Shown one piece after another: positions 47,918-58,744 of a stretch of DNA of 64,000 nucleotides. A program made the position numbers and the translations under genes. The stretch's first letter is position 1, and the number at the start of each line of letters is the position of its first letter. The notes under the pieces were generated by a model. The model was given only the letters and a program-made list of their open reading frames with translations, ran no database searches and was not told the DNA's origin. Origin of the DNA: Cylindrobasidium torrendii FP15055 ss-10. Taxonomy: Eukaryota > Basidiomycota > Agaricomycetes > Agaricales > Physalacriaceae. The stretch spans positions 1 through 64,000 of the forward strand of contig KN880495.1 of the NCBI GenBank assembly GCA_000934385.1, read 5' to 3'.

Positions 47918-48981
47918 GAAATATCGGAATTTGACTGTTGGCTGGGACTCGCGCGCAGGATGCCTTTGTGGATCGCAAACGAGCATTGGCCTGGCTTTGC
48001 TGTTCGCGAGTGTGCCACCTCGGCAGTGTATATCTCTGAGTCTTCTACGCGCCTCAGGAGAATGGTGCTATCGCATGTGTAGGTGAATGCAGGACCTAAT
48101 GCTGTTTTTCCGGTCGCATCGAGTTTGTTAAGGACCTGTGCGGGTCAGAAAGAGCAATTTAGTGGGATGGAGCTACTCACCAATACCTTCAGGCCAAGCT
48201 TGATAGCTGTTTCGCGTAGCTGGCGCATAAAACCGGCCATTATTGCTTGTCCTTGAGCAGAGGCGCCAGACATGTACGGTCCTAGCAGGGATGCGATGGT
48301 ATCTATGACTATCACTTTTGGTGTACTTTCGCTTTGGCCAAGGAGAGACCATAGAATGGGATATACGGCATCCAAGTCCAGAGCGGGTGCAACACTCAGT
48401 CGGTCAGGGAGACTAGGCTAATCTCCAAGTGAGTCGGAAAAAGGGCACATTCACTAAGGCATACACACCGAAAGTAGCATCGAGTCAACCAGATGTACAA
48501 CAGTCTCTGCGGGGAAGCCGCCAGACGTGTCGATCCAGAGGACGCCGTAGTCCTCATTGGCGTCAAGCAATCGAAGTACAAGATTGAGAGCCAACGTCTG
48601 TAATATGCTTCAGTAAATGAGTGTCAATTCCAGAAAAGAAAATATTCGTACCGCATTCCCCGAATTGTCATCGCCCGCAAATTCCACTACCAGCCCATCG
48701 AAGGACGAAGTGACACTGTCGAGCACCGGGATACCCGAGCGAAGGCGCACAGGCGGGGGCGGAAGCTCTGCAAAGGAAGTCGCCTGTGCAGAAAAGAACT
48801 CTGCCGTCTTGCTTATGATGGCTTGAAGTTCCTTGAGCGAAACCGTGTCTTTCGGCAGACGCTGCCAAAGTTCAAGTGCAGATTCTTGGAATAAAAGGTC
48901 ATTTTCGGTATGAACCCCCAATGCAGCGAGTGCGAGCGCCACGTTCTGTGGTACGATTGTTTTGAGGGAAAGTAGGCGCAT
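47873..48981 (-). CDS. RAD51 paralogue (RAD51D-like) with degenerate Walker A
   Basis: RecA/Rad51-fold protein, presumably in recombinational repair. ATG 48981 starts MRLLSLKTIVPQNVALALAALG, a RAD51-type N-terminal domain. The core has SGIPVLDSVTSSFDGLVVEFAGDDNSGNA-TLALNL across an intron, then GVLWIDTSGGFPAE, VIVIDTIASLLGPYMSG (Walker B), the helix AGFMRQLRETAIKLGLKVLVLNKL, and ALGPAFTYTCDSTILLRR. The Walker A position reads GDDNSGNA instead of GxxxxGK[TS], so the key lysine is missing. The last exon runs to a TAG at 47873-47875, inside the 3' end of the convergent aldolase gene. About 300 residues; XRCC2-like or Rad57-like are alternatives. Confidence 0.75.
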
Positions 48982-49872
48982 CGCGGATGGGGGATGTGGA
49001 CGTTGAAGACAAGGCGCGTCGCGAGCACGTGCAAGCAAGTACAAACTGATCGACATCAATGATGTGGTAAGCGATTTCTACATCACCAGCAGAACAGCAA
49101 GTACAATGCAGTGCGTACGTAAGCGCATATCGAAGTCTACGATCACACCGAAGAACAATGGGCCGATTCTTGTACCATGGTCACATGATCGAACACCGCA
49201 CTGTAAACGTTTAACGCACCGACCATACATGGATCTGTTGGACGCAGAATGCTGAGCATTCGACTACATTGTGTGCATGCTACATGTAAAAGAAAGGATA
49301 TGTGTCTGCGAAGTGCCCGCAGAGTCCAAACAAGGGATGGAAATAGGGATAGTGGTGACTGAGTCGGCGACGGGCGTGCGTCCGCGGTTTTGTCTTGCGT
49401 GCCATCGCTCGTCCGTCCTCCAAAGCATGCGTAGTCGTGGCTGCGCGCGAAGAAAAAAGGCTTTGTAACTCAACGAATCGCGGTTGGTTGCAGGTTGGTT
49501 GGTGGTTGGACGACAGCAACCGATACAGCAAACAAGGCGGATCAGAATTCTGTGATGCCCATAAAAGATAGTGGAGGACAATCATCATAATTGGAACCCC
49601 GTAGTATGGCCGTCATTTCAAATTGCTTGTGTGGCACGAGCCGGCTACACAACACACGAAGAGTCAACAGGTAATTTGAGTTTTGAGTTTGATCTACTGT
49701 ACATATTGTGGATTTCATTGTAACTTGTAAAATGTTCATTGTAACACAGAGTTAACCAGACATGGGCAACAGGAAGAGTAGGTAAGGTAGAAAAAACGAG
49801 AGTAAGCATAGACCATGACGAACAAGACCACCGAGAACCTCCAAAACCAATAAATAGTGTACTTTCCGGAAT
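48982..49872. other. Intergenic, about 890 bp
   Basis: Short overlapping ORFs of 60-105 codons without splice or family support. A GGTTGGTTGG-type short repeat lies at about 49482-49508. Confidence 0.45.
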
Positions 49873-50374
49873 TCAGTTGAACCAGCGCGTCTTATCCTTC
49901 TTGGTATTCTGATTCAAAGGCTCGACGACAGCCGACACGTCGCGCCAGTATTCCGCGTCCTCCGGGGTGACGCCTTCGACGATCTCAACCTCTTGCGCAA
50001 GCGTAGTGTCGATTTGTATTTTGAGGCGTGGTGAGGTCGAGGACTCGACGATGGACGATACTTCGCGCCAGGGTTCTACAGGCTGGCGGGCGTGGATAAT
50101 TTGAACCTCTTCGGCGGAGGTGGTGGCAATCTGGACCTCAATGCGAGGGACGGCTTGTGGATTCTAGGGGTAAAATGTTGAGAAATGTTGGGGGCGATGA
50201 TGGAAGTGGCGCGCGTACGGAGCCGCTACGGCCGCGTATGCGGTCTTTCAGAGTCCCACGGTTGGTGTTCTCAGCCAGAGGAGAGTCGGAGGATTGGACA
50301 ATGGGTTGGACATTTTTTGACGGGGTGAAGGTTGCCCGAACGCTGTTCCAGATAGGTGCAGCAGAGTTTGGCAT
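49873..50374 (-). CDS. Small hypothetical protein with internal duplication
   Basis: Two exons: 50374 to about 50220 (MPNSAAPIWNSV, ending GRSGS) and about 50164-49873, joined by a 55-bp intron (GTACGC...CCCTAG) in phase 0. The second exon is ATG-free, so it is missed by simple ORF scans. It encodes two tandem units of about 40 residues: R-I-E-V-Q-I-A-T-T-S-A-E-E-V-Q-I-I followed by PWREVSSIVES, and R-L-K-I-Q-I-D-T-T-L-A-Q-E-V-E-I-V followed by YWRDVSAVVEP. The end is KKDKTRWFN. About 148 residues, acidic, no membrane segment. The family is not recognised. Confidence 0.65.
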
Positions 50375-50882
50375 GATAGCGGCGGTCAGTGGTAGTAGTA
50401 GTGGCAATGTCGGTGGTACAGAAGAAGGGGGGAGCAAAATGGGCTGAGGTCAAGATGCGGCCAGACTTTATATAGCAAGCGGAGTGGTCTCAGAAAGTCG
50501 TGTGCGCCAGGGGCGAGGACGGACCGAAAAGAAAGACATTCGCACCCATTAGCATCACGGGCCGCGCAAATTTGATGTCTGCAGGGCGGGCTGCTGGCGC
50601 GACAGGCAGCACTTAAATTGCATACGTGGGTGGCTTGGATCAGAAGGAAACAAATTGGCGGAGGTTGCAAATGTCGTGCCTACAATGTCATTGATTGTAA
50701 TACAAGGGGGTATTTCTGGGGTAGTCGACGCACAAGTGCACCCATGGAGCGCGGCCGTATTGCGTTATAGTACGGAGTGGGAAAAGGAGAGGGCGGATGT
50801 GGGCAGACAATGATGGCATGCGTATGGGGGTCTCTCCACCAAAATCATGGTTTAATGCAGGGTGCAGACCAAGAGGAGGGCG
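50375..50882. other. Intergenic, about 500 bp
   Basis: Promoter side of the small repeat protein and 3' side of the ZNF830 homologue. No gene is seen. Confidence 0.45.
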
Positions 50883-51710
50883 CTATGATGCACCTTTAGT
50901 TCTCGCCGCCTTCGCCGCCTCTCGCTTCTTCTTCAGCGCATCCAGCCTGCTCTTCATCACAGTGACCTTCATGTCTGCCTCCTCCTGCGCACGCTCTTCC
51001 TCCAGCAGTCGATCCATGATGAGCTCTCGTTCATCCTGCTCTTTTTGCCGCCTCAGCTCCTCCTCATCCACCGGTTTTTCCACCTCCATTTCCGTGCCAG
51101 CAGCCTGTGGGAATCCTTCGGGAACTTCTGGTGCCAACTCTGGTTCTGCCATAATAGTCGCATTCTGATACGTTGCAAGAGAGTCGGGCGCGTTGATTAC
51201 TTCGCGTTGGAATCGTGTCCATTCGTCGTCCAAGCCTTTAGGTGGCTGGATAGTGTTCGGTGGCGCGTGATTCCCGTCCCCTCCTGCTCCTGCTCCTTTT
51301 TCCTCCTCATCCATTCCGTCGTCCAACTCAGGAAGAGAGCGTGTGGGATCAGAAAAGAAATCCGCCGGGAATCCCGCGTCTGGTTTAGGCCGCTTAGCCT
51401 CAGGTTCCATGTCTGCATCTTCGTCCACGTCGGGCTCAGGCGACTTTCGTTTGCCTAGTGGTGTCGATTCGCGTTGCTGCTCCTCCAGTTCCGCTGCAGC
51501 TTCGTCCTTCCGTTGTTGGTTTGCGCGTGCGCGGGCCACCGCTGTTCTATGCCCTTTGCTGCCCAGGTGTCCTTCCCATGCCGACGCATGCTTGATAGCT
51601 AGTCCACATATTGAGCATCGAAGTTGGCCAGAAGATGAATACGCCGCGTATGGATGCGATATACGCGCTTCTTGCCGTCGGGCTTTGAGCAAAGCGCGTA
51701 CATCGGTCAT
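50883..51710 (-). CDS. ZNF830/CCDC16 homologue (zinc finger, splicing associated)
   Basis: A single exon of 275 residues from ATG 51710 (MTDVRALLKARRQEARI). A U1-type C2H2 finger lies at about residues 31-54 (LRCSICGLAIKHASAWEGHLGSKGH). It is followed by an acidic disordered middle with a KRKSPEP NLS-like patch, a FPADFFSDPTRS motif, DDEWTRFQREV, and a C-terminal coiled coil rich in Glu/Arg/Lys (EELRRQKEQDERELIMDRLL). This order is that of ZNF830 (CCDC16), a nuclear protein of late spliceosomal complexes and genome stability. A lack of introns is unusual in this window. Confidence 0.85.
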   Translation of the reverse strand: MTDVRALLKARRQEARISHPYAAYSSSGQLRCSICGLAIKHASAWEGHLGSKGHRTAVARARANQQRKDEAAAELEEQQRESTPLGKRKSPEPDVDEDADMEPEAKRPKPDAGFPADFFSDPTRSLPELDDGMDEEEKGAGAGGDGNHAPPNTIQPPKGLDDEWTRFQREVINAPDSLATYQNATIMAEPELAPEVPEGFPQAAGTEMEVEKPVDEEELRRQKEQDERELIMDRLLEEERAQEEADMKVTVMKSRLDALKKKREAAKAARTKGAS

Positions 51711-53386
51711 GTCGGTGGGCGTTCAGAGGAAGTGTGATTCGTTACGTCAGAAACCGATCATGAAGTGAACAAGTTCAATAAACGCGAAGTTAAACCTGTC
51801 TTGTAGCCTGCTTACGCGTCGTGTTCGTCAACATGCAGACGAGGACAGACGAGCTAACGTTCACTTACCTACATAAAAAAACGGCTGCGGCATCCTAAGA
51901 ATCTCCAAAATAGATTTTGAACATCCCGCCAATCGATCAAGTAAAACTCCATCCCCGTTGGTCAAGATAAAGCCATCTGCAGTAAAAGCGACTGGAAATT
52001 GCCTACAGAAGCTGTGCTGCCCAGCTGTTGCCCATGTATAAAGAGTGATCCGGGTGTAATCAGGAAGAAGTTGAAGACATTCGGGGCTCGGCCCGGGATT
52101 AGTGATAGCTTTCCAGTTGCGGAGACCGAGTGGCATCTCGCCGCTTGGACACCAAACATCCGTTCATCTTGCGTAAAGGCAACATTGAGATGAGAGAGAA
52201 GTAAATAACCTCAAGGAGGAATTTTGTAGGATTTTTCGCGGGCACTCGGGTCGGAATGAATCAACCGAACCAATAATGCTCTGTAAAGTTGATCAGAAGA
52301 ATTGTAGGAACATATGCTGACCATGTTATAGAAGTAATTCTCGCAAGTCGAGTGGATCTGATGTTGTGTGTACTCTTGGAGTGGGTCGAGAGCATGCACA
52401 ACCCGGGGTTGAATGACTCTTCAAAACTGTAGTCTATGAGTGCAGTACGCTCTCGTAGAATCCTTGCCTTCAATAAAATCAACAAATACAAAGCCCCGAT
52501 GCTTTATTAAATGCCCATTGCTAGCAAAGAATATGTAGATCCACTGGTTGCTTAGGCGATGCTCTACAGGAAAAAATACGGATACACATCAGTCAAAGTC
52601 TAGACCTCATCGCTCTCGTTTATGAGTACCACCCTAGCATCCGATTTTGCGCCTGTACTCGGTATCGATGCCCAGGGCTTCTACTGAACCGTCTTGAATG
52701 AGGGTTTTATTTGTGCTGTAACGTACAGTACTCGTAATTCGGCATGTGTATCGTGGGTCTGATGGAAAAACGCTGATATTTCCTATCTCCGTTGGGCGCA
52801 TGTTACCCGTACTTTGGCACGCACAATACACTCACGATATGGATCAGTCGGCTTGGCCTGATGTGCTACTGTATAACTGATTGGGTGAGATGCGCCTGCC
52901 GCGCTTTCGCAACTTCCAGGCCTCTAGATTGCAGCTTTTTCCTCTTCTTAAAATACCGAAGATAATCCCCTTACGTCCTCACAAGTATTCACAAGCTTCC
53001 AACGCTCTTTTCGTACTGTCAATGGGTGGAAATCAGTGCAAAATTGAGGCCGTCGGACAGTAACTGAGCCATCGGACCCTCGCGGAAAGTACTGCGGCAT
53101 GTCCGCGGAGCCGGGGCGGATGCCCGAATTGGTCTCCATCAAGAAAGTATGGTTGCCTTTTTCATTATCCAGTCATTATCAAAGTATATTTTTTTTAATC
53201 GTGTCGCTTAATCCAAAGCGGTCTTTGGAGTATGTGTGCTTCCCTCGTGCGCGGAGGGTCCACGGTGTCTTTTCATTCAGATAATTTTGAGTACTTAAGG
53301 GAAGCACACCGTAGCTCGAATCAGTATCTCCCACTACGACCCACATCCTACGAGCTCGACCTGCGTCCTTTGACTTTCAGTGCACC
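51711..53386. other. Gene-poor stretch of about 1.7 kb with one candidate exon
   Basis: On the minus strand, 52136 to about 51873 encodes MPLGLRNWKAITNPGPSPE and FTADGFILTNGDGVLLDRL, and is followed by a good donor (GTAAGTG at about 51870). It could be the first exon of a small gene or a relic; I find no second exon. Other ORFs (52634-52831 and 52948-53142, both minus) have no support. The start of the UbiA gene's promoter is on the right side. Confidence 0.3.
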
Positions 53387-54660
53387 ATGATGACCGACAC
53401 CAAATCCGCTATGCCTGTCCCGACGTCGACGTCGTACAAATCATTCGACCAAATCCTCTATACGTTGTACTTGTTCACGAAGTCGGATTTCAAGACCATC
53501 ATGTTCCCCGTCGTCAGTGCTTCTGTCTCCCCCATTGTCGCATCCGCTGACCCCCCGTGTCTCTAGACGACTTTCGCGATGTCGCTCGCTGAAAAGACTA
53601 CATGGAGCAGAGTCCCTCTTGTCGCGATGTGGGTCTGGTTCGAGCTGCTTGGGTTCAACACTGCCAACCAAACTGCTGGTACGTACCGACATGAACAGCT
53701 CTGCGCCGTCGCTGACAGCCGCCCTTATTCACAGGCGCTTCCCCGGACGAGGACGCCATCAACAAGCCATGGCGGTAAGCTCAAACACACTCGCGCAATG
53801 AACAACGGTCTAACGGCGAATACAGACCTGTCCCCGCCAAACGCATCACGTTGGAGAACGCAAAGACGCTGCGCCATGTTCTCTCCTGCTTCAACATGTG
53901 CATGGCCATTGTGCTGCACACCGTCAACGCCACCGTCGGCTTCGAGATCCTCACCACCCTGCACAACGACCTCCACACCTCCGAGCATTGGTTCACCAAG
54001 AACGCAGGTACCGCACTTCTGTACTGCTTCATGGAATTCGGAGCCACCCTCGTCGCTGGTGCGTCTCGAGCTCGTCGTCGTACGGCAGCTGATCACCTAT
54101 GTTCTGTGTAGACGGAAGCAGCACTCTGACGCTCAACCAAACATGCGGTATCATTGGCAGCGTCATTATCATCTGTACCACCATCCATGCCCAGGACTTC
54201 TGCGATGTCGACGGTGACAGGGCCTCTGGTCGCTGTACGTACCGTTCGATTTTGGCTGGACTGTCAGCAATACTGACATTGAGCGGCAGCGACATTCCCC
54301 ATCGCATACCCAGAAACATCCCGCATCACCATGTTGACGCTCCCCTTCCTCTGGTCGCTGGTCATCTGCCTATTCTCGACTGCCCACGTCGGCGTTCTCG
54401 CCGCGCTCGTTGCTTCTTCCGTTTGGATCAGCTACCGTTTTTACCTCATCCGAAACCTGGAGGCAGACAAGGCCTCGTATCTGTACTACAACGTGAGTCA
54501 CGTCTGTTCCGCCCAAAAAAATTCACTCACCGATGATGGTTGCTAGATTTGGCTCTGCCTTGTGCACGTTTCCCTCGGCTTCGTGAACGTCGATGCAGGC
54601 CTCGCCAGGATTCCTGCCGTGCTCGATGCCACTAAGCGTATCATGGGCATGCAATTCTAG
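53387..54660 (+). CDS. UbiA-like membrane prenyltransferase
   Basis: Intramembrane prenyltransferase-like protein from ATG 53387 (MMTDTKSAMPVPT), with six or seven short introns. The first Asp-rich region reads SPDEDAINKPWRPVPAKRIT, the usual UbiA block in which N-KPWRP is diagnostic. The second is DFCDVDGDRASGR. Between and after are hydrophobic helices, among them CGIIGSVIIICTTIHA, MLTLPFLWSLVICLF, VGVLAALVASSVWI and LVHVSLGFVNVDAG. About 310 residues. Many agaricomycetes carry several such genes, which may prenylate quinone or aromatic precursors; the substrate is not readable. The first motif lacks the full NDxxDxxxD, so activity is not sure. Confidence 0.82.
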
Positions 54661-55544
54661 AAGAGGAAACAAAGACCTTTCCTTTCTACCGTTCTGATTT
54701 TGTGTTTGTCACGACTTTGTAAACGAACTAGATCAATCATCAATGTACCTACCTCTTAGACTCATGTACATTCCTACCATTCGAAAAAAGATCTCGAAAT
54801 GCAATCATTTTTATACTTGGAGTTAGCAGTTCAACTGAATGGAGGTTTGCACGAAGCTGGCACGAAGTGGTCAGGGAGATTTAATCATCAGTGCTCAGTC
54901 GAAGAAGTTCTAGACCTCCTATTCAGTAGGTGGATACATAGGCGATAGGAAACCGTGAAAGAATTCTATACTTAATCCTTTTGGCGCTGCTACTGGATAA
55001 GAGGTCGTGTAGAGTAGCGGGATATGACGCATTCTGGTGACAAGCCCAAGGCTGAGATTGCAGCCTCTTGAATGCATGTGAAGGCTTGATTTACTTCCTT
55101 GATCGAGAGACGTATACACTTGCACGCCTAGCGTGTTGCGAAGTCTGGATGTCATGGTGTGAAGGGAAGGGCAACTGACGCGATTGAACATTGATCGAGA
55201 CGATTTCGGCAAATCGGACCGAGATGTGTTTGTCTTCGTGTCCAATTCACTCGTGACCTCAGAGTCTGCTGAAGGCCAGACATCGTGATATCCATTGTTG
55301 TAAGCTTAGAAGCGAGGAGGAAGAGCCGTTTCTACCCCAAGGGTCAGTTCTAGCACTCATTAGGATGGATGTTCGAACATCCAGACCGTGGAATTTAGAT
55401 AGCTGCTAGCACGAGGCGCACCCCGAGCACACTTTACTATTAGCAACAAAAGTACAATGGACAATGGGACTTCATTCAAATATGTAAAGAGCACATCCAT
55501 GATTGGGTTAGGTTTATACACTCTACCTGATATATTGCACATTA
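54661..55544. other. Intergenic, about 880 bp
   Basis: Between two 3' ends. An ORF of 108 codons at 54919-55245 (minus) has no family resemblance, and I give it little weight. Confidence 0.4.
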
Positions 55545-57680
55545 TCAAACCTCGCGATTCAACTGCCTCCTACTTGCTTTACTACTCCCCTTTTTGCCTC
55601 GGGCGGGAGGCGCAGCACCAGCGTCTGCTCGTGCATGCCCCGACTCCTCAATGTGCGCAAAAAGCTTCGTCTTGCTCGTATACGCCATATCACAAACGTT
55701 GCACTTGTGCTGTGAACGAGTAAACACAAAAGGCCGGGCGACGGTGAGCGAGAATGATGGAGCGACATACCTGAGTACCTGCCAGTTTCTCCTGCTCCGC
55801 TTTCTTCGCCTCTCGAGCCCTTCGTTTGTCCCTCTTCGACAACTGCTCAGGCTCATCCACGGGCACACCCTCGGCAGGCGCGTCAGTGGCCAATCCTGGG
55901 CTGGCAGACCCAGAAGGAACCTCCATATTCTTCTCAATGTCCAGGAAATCACCATCCCCGTTTTTCTTCGCCCGCCGTCGTGCAGTTTTGCTCAATGGCT
56001 CACCCGCCGCCTTCTTTGTCTTTGCTTTCTTCTGGGAAGAAGAAGAAGGGGGTTGGGGTTCAGCATCGACATCGACATCAGGCCCAACGCCATTTGCGGC
56101 TGGCTCAGTGTTCACTGGACTCGTAGCTCGTGGCGAAGGCGACGGTGGCACTTCCTCCACCGCGTCGTCGCCCTCGCCCTCTTCGTCGCCTTCTTCTTCT
56201 ACAACTTCCTCTCCATCTTCGTCGTCAACAGCATTAAGTCCCAAGTCCTCATCTTCTGCTGTCATCTCGAACCGCAGCCTCTCGACCTCCTTGAGATGTT
56301 TCTTGGACCTCTCGTGGCTGTTCCACGCCGCCTCGCTCCGGAACGATTTCCCACACACCACACACTCCCACTCCTCGCCGTCCTCGCCACCCTCCATGGC
56401 CCAGTCCAAGTCAGCATGCATATCATGTGTCTGCACTTTTTGCCATTCCTGTTCGACAAACGCAGAAGCCTGAGGGCGCGCACGTTGGGGCGTCGCTGTA
56501 CCAGAAGCAGGCGCAGAAGCTCGATTCTGGACAACGGACGCAGCCTGCCGTGCAAGATGTGCTTGATACCGGGGGTCTCTCTTCCTTAGGAACTTTGCGA
56601 GCGACTGTGAAAATTCTCGGTATCAGCCCTATACTCCGGCACGCACTTGCGAAACAAGCAGTTTGCTTACCCGGACTGTATCTATATATTCACGCCGGGC
56701 ATCCTCCCGATCCTTCTTGTTGTCCTTTTCCATCAACCTGTAACTTCCGTGTCAGTGGTGGATCAAGATGACAATGAGAAACTATTCATTTACCTGCGTA
56801 CGCGCCGATCTGGCGCCTCCGTCAGATTCCATTGTTCGCACCATGTAAAGTCCTTCGCTGTATTGAAGTTCATCCAAACATTGTAGAACGATCTCGCGGC
56901 GGTATCTTCCTGGTTCTTGCTCTCCGGGACCCACGGCCAAGTCGAGTCGCCGAAAGAAGGCAATTCGACGTCGGAAACCATCGCCTCTTCTGCCTGAAGC
57001 CGCGCAAAGAGGTTCCGATAGATGGAGTAAAAGCCCTAAAAGGCATTGTGTTTTAGCCTCTGGGACTATGAAGGTACAATGAAAAGTGGTCGAGACCTTG
57101 TCATCTTCCCCGAAGCCCGAGAACACAGAGACGTTGAAGAACAAAGCAAGATGGCGTGTGGTGAGTCCTCTGTCTCTTGCACGGGGTGGCGGAGCTCCGC
57201 GCTTGATGTCCTCGAATACCGTTTCTGCATCGGGCTCTGGAATGAGGGAAGCCCGGTGGGAATCATACCAGGCTCGTTCCTACTTGACATTTATGGTTGG
57301 ACATCGAGGGTGAACACAACCGTACCTGGTCATCCATCAGGACCTGTACAAGCAAGAACCAGTGGTGAGCCATCGTTTCTCAGCGCACGAGAGTCAACTG
57401 ACCTCGTACGCCTGCTGCATCTGCGCGAAGCGTTGAGTCGAGCCTTCGATGTCATTTGGATTCTTGTCCGGATGATGGACGAGCGCTAGCTTTCGAAACG
57501 CTTTCTAGACCGGTCCAATGGACGCGTTCAACGGGGTGTTTGTTGCGGAGTCTGGCACTGTCCGACCTTGATCTCATCGCTTGTGGCATTTTCATCTACG
57601 GCCAGCAGGGTGTAATAGTCCATCACCGCCTCGGTTGTGGCTTCTGAGCCATGCTGGGCTTTCGATTCGCCGGCGCCCAT
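55545..57680 (-). CDS. JJJ1: J-domain protein Jjj1 (ribosome biogenesis)
   Basis: Hsp70 co-chaperone that in yeast releases Arx1 from late cytosolic 60S subunits. ATG 57680 starts [12 protein letters not shown]. The J domain covers [19 protein letters not shown], the HPD motif in [11 protein letters not shown] and [14 protein letters not shown]. The conserved middle is [26 protein letters not shown] and [14 protein letters not shown], with a charged region ([21 protein letters not shown]) after it. Two C2H2 zinc fingers follow: [25 protein letters not shown] and [23 protein letters not shown], separated by acidic and Lys-rich low-complexity parts. At least eight introns. The order is exactly that of Jjj1/DNAJC21. 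Confidence 0.93.
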
Positions 57681-57876
57681 TTCCACACCACTGGCAGTCA
57701 ATTCTCAGGCGAGAATAATGATGGCTGAACAAGAGAGAAATGCAGGGTCGAGCGCGATCATCAATTTGGATTGAGTGATGATGACATCAACACGCGCCGA
57801 ATACACGCGCGTTGTCCGACGTCGTTGCCAGAAGACCACCACCACCAAGTTCCACTTTCTTTCGTGCAATTAGACC

Positions 57877-58427
57877 ATGTTTGGCTTCGGTTCAAGCTCA
57901 AGCTCGAGTTCGACTCCAGAGTCGGCTTCTCCCGGTACACCGTTCCCCCATATCTCCCCCTACTTTTCCCAGTGTTGCTTACTTTGCACCTAGTAGATGC
58001 ATCCAAGAAGGAGCAGATCATGAATGCCCTCCGAAGCGAGGTGATGCAGGCCAATGCAGCCCTCCTCGTCGAGGTGAACCCATTTTTCCCTTTTCTGCTC
58101 AAAGTGAGCCAACATCCTCTCAGAACATGAACAACAAATGCTACACTGCGTGCATTCCCCAGCCCGGCGCGGCCATCTCTAATTCCGAAAAGGTATTGCC
58201 ATTACCCTGCTTTCGTGTCTCCGTGCTCATAGAATTTCTGTCAAGACCTGTCTGGCGAATTGCCAGGAGCGATTCATGGATGCATGTCAGTTACTTTTTA
58301 CTTTCAGCTGTGCTCCCAGCCGTTGATTGACATCTTGCACTCAGTCAACATCGTCAGCCGTTCGTACCACGCCCGCCTGAGCAAGGAGCGTATGGAATCG
58401 CTGTCCGTCGACACCCAAAGTCTTTGA
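57877..58427 (+). CDS. TIM13: Mitochondrial import chaperone Tim13
   Basis: Small Tim protein of the intermembrane space, partner of Tim8. Five exons code only about 108 residues: MFGFGSSSSSSSTPE, then PVDASKKEQIMNALRSEV, then NMNNKCYTACIPQPGAAIS, then TCLANCQERFMDA, then FNIVSRSYHARLSKER and the end TQSL at 58427. Twin Cx3C motifs (CYTAC and CLANC) are 15-16 residues apart, as in the family, and the FMDAFNIVSRSY block is typical of Tim13. Introns are about 48-60 bp. The start at 57877 is in good context, and the gene is divergent from JJJ1 with 196 bp between starts. Confidence 0.93.
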
Positions 58428-58744
58428 GTTTGCTTTGAGTAGTACTAGACGAAGTATCCATATCCAATTACTAGACCACTCACTCAACCTTTAGCAATCG
58501 CATCTAAAAGTCGCACACTCCAAAAGGACAATACTAAATACAATTTTAGCAAGACGTGTGTGCGTTTGTGAGAAATGAAACCATGAGCTACAATAATTTT
58601 TCAAAGCTAAAAGGTAAGATGGGGGGGCCAGGCATTATAACGACGATGAGGTACAGCAAAGACTACTAAACGGCAACAACGGTACTAGGGTAAAGAGCGA
58701 CTCAAACACTATGAAAAGAGAGCGTAATGTAATGTCCCCAGAAT
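58428..58744. other. Intergenic between convergent TIM13 and homeodomain gene
   Basis: A 317-bp segment between two 3' ends, AT-rich with a GGGGGG run at about 58621. No gene is seen. Confidence 0.5.
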
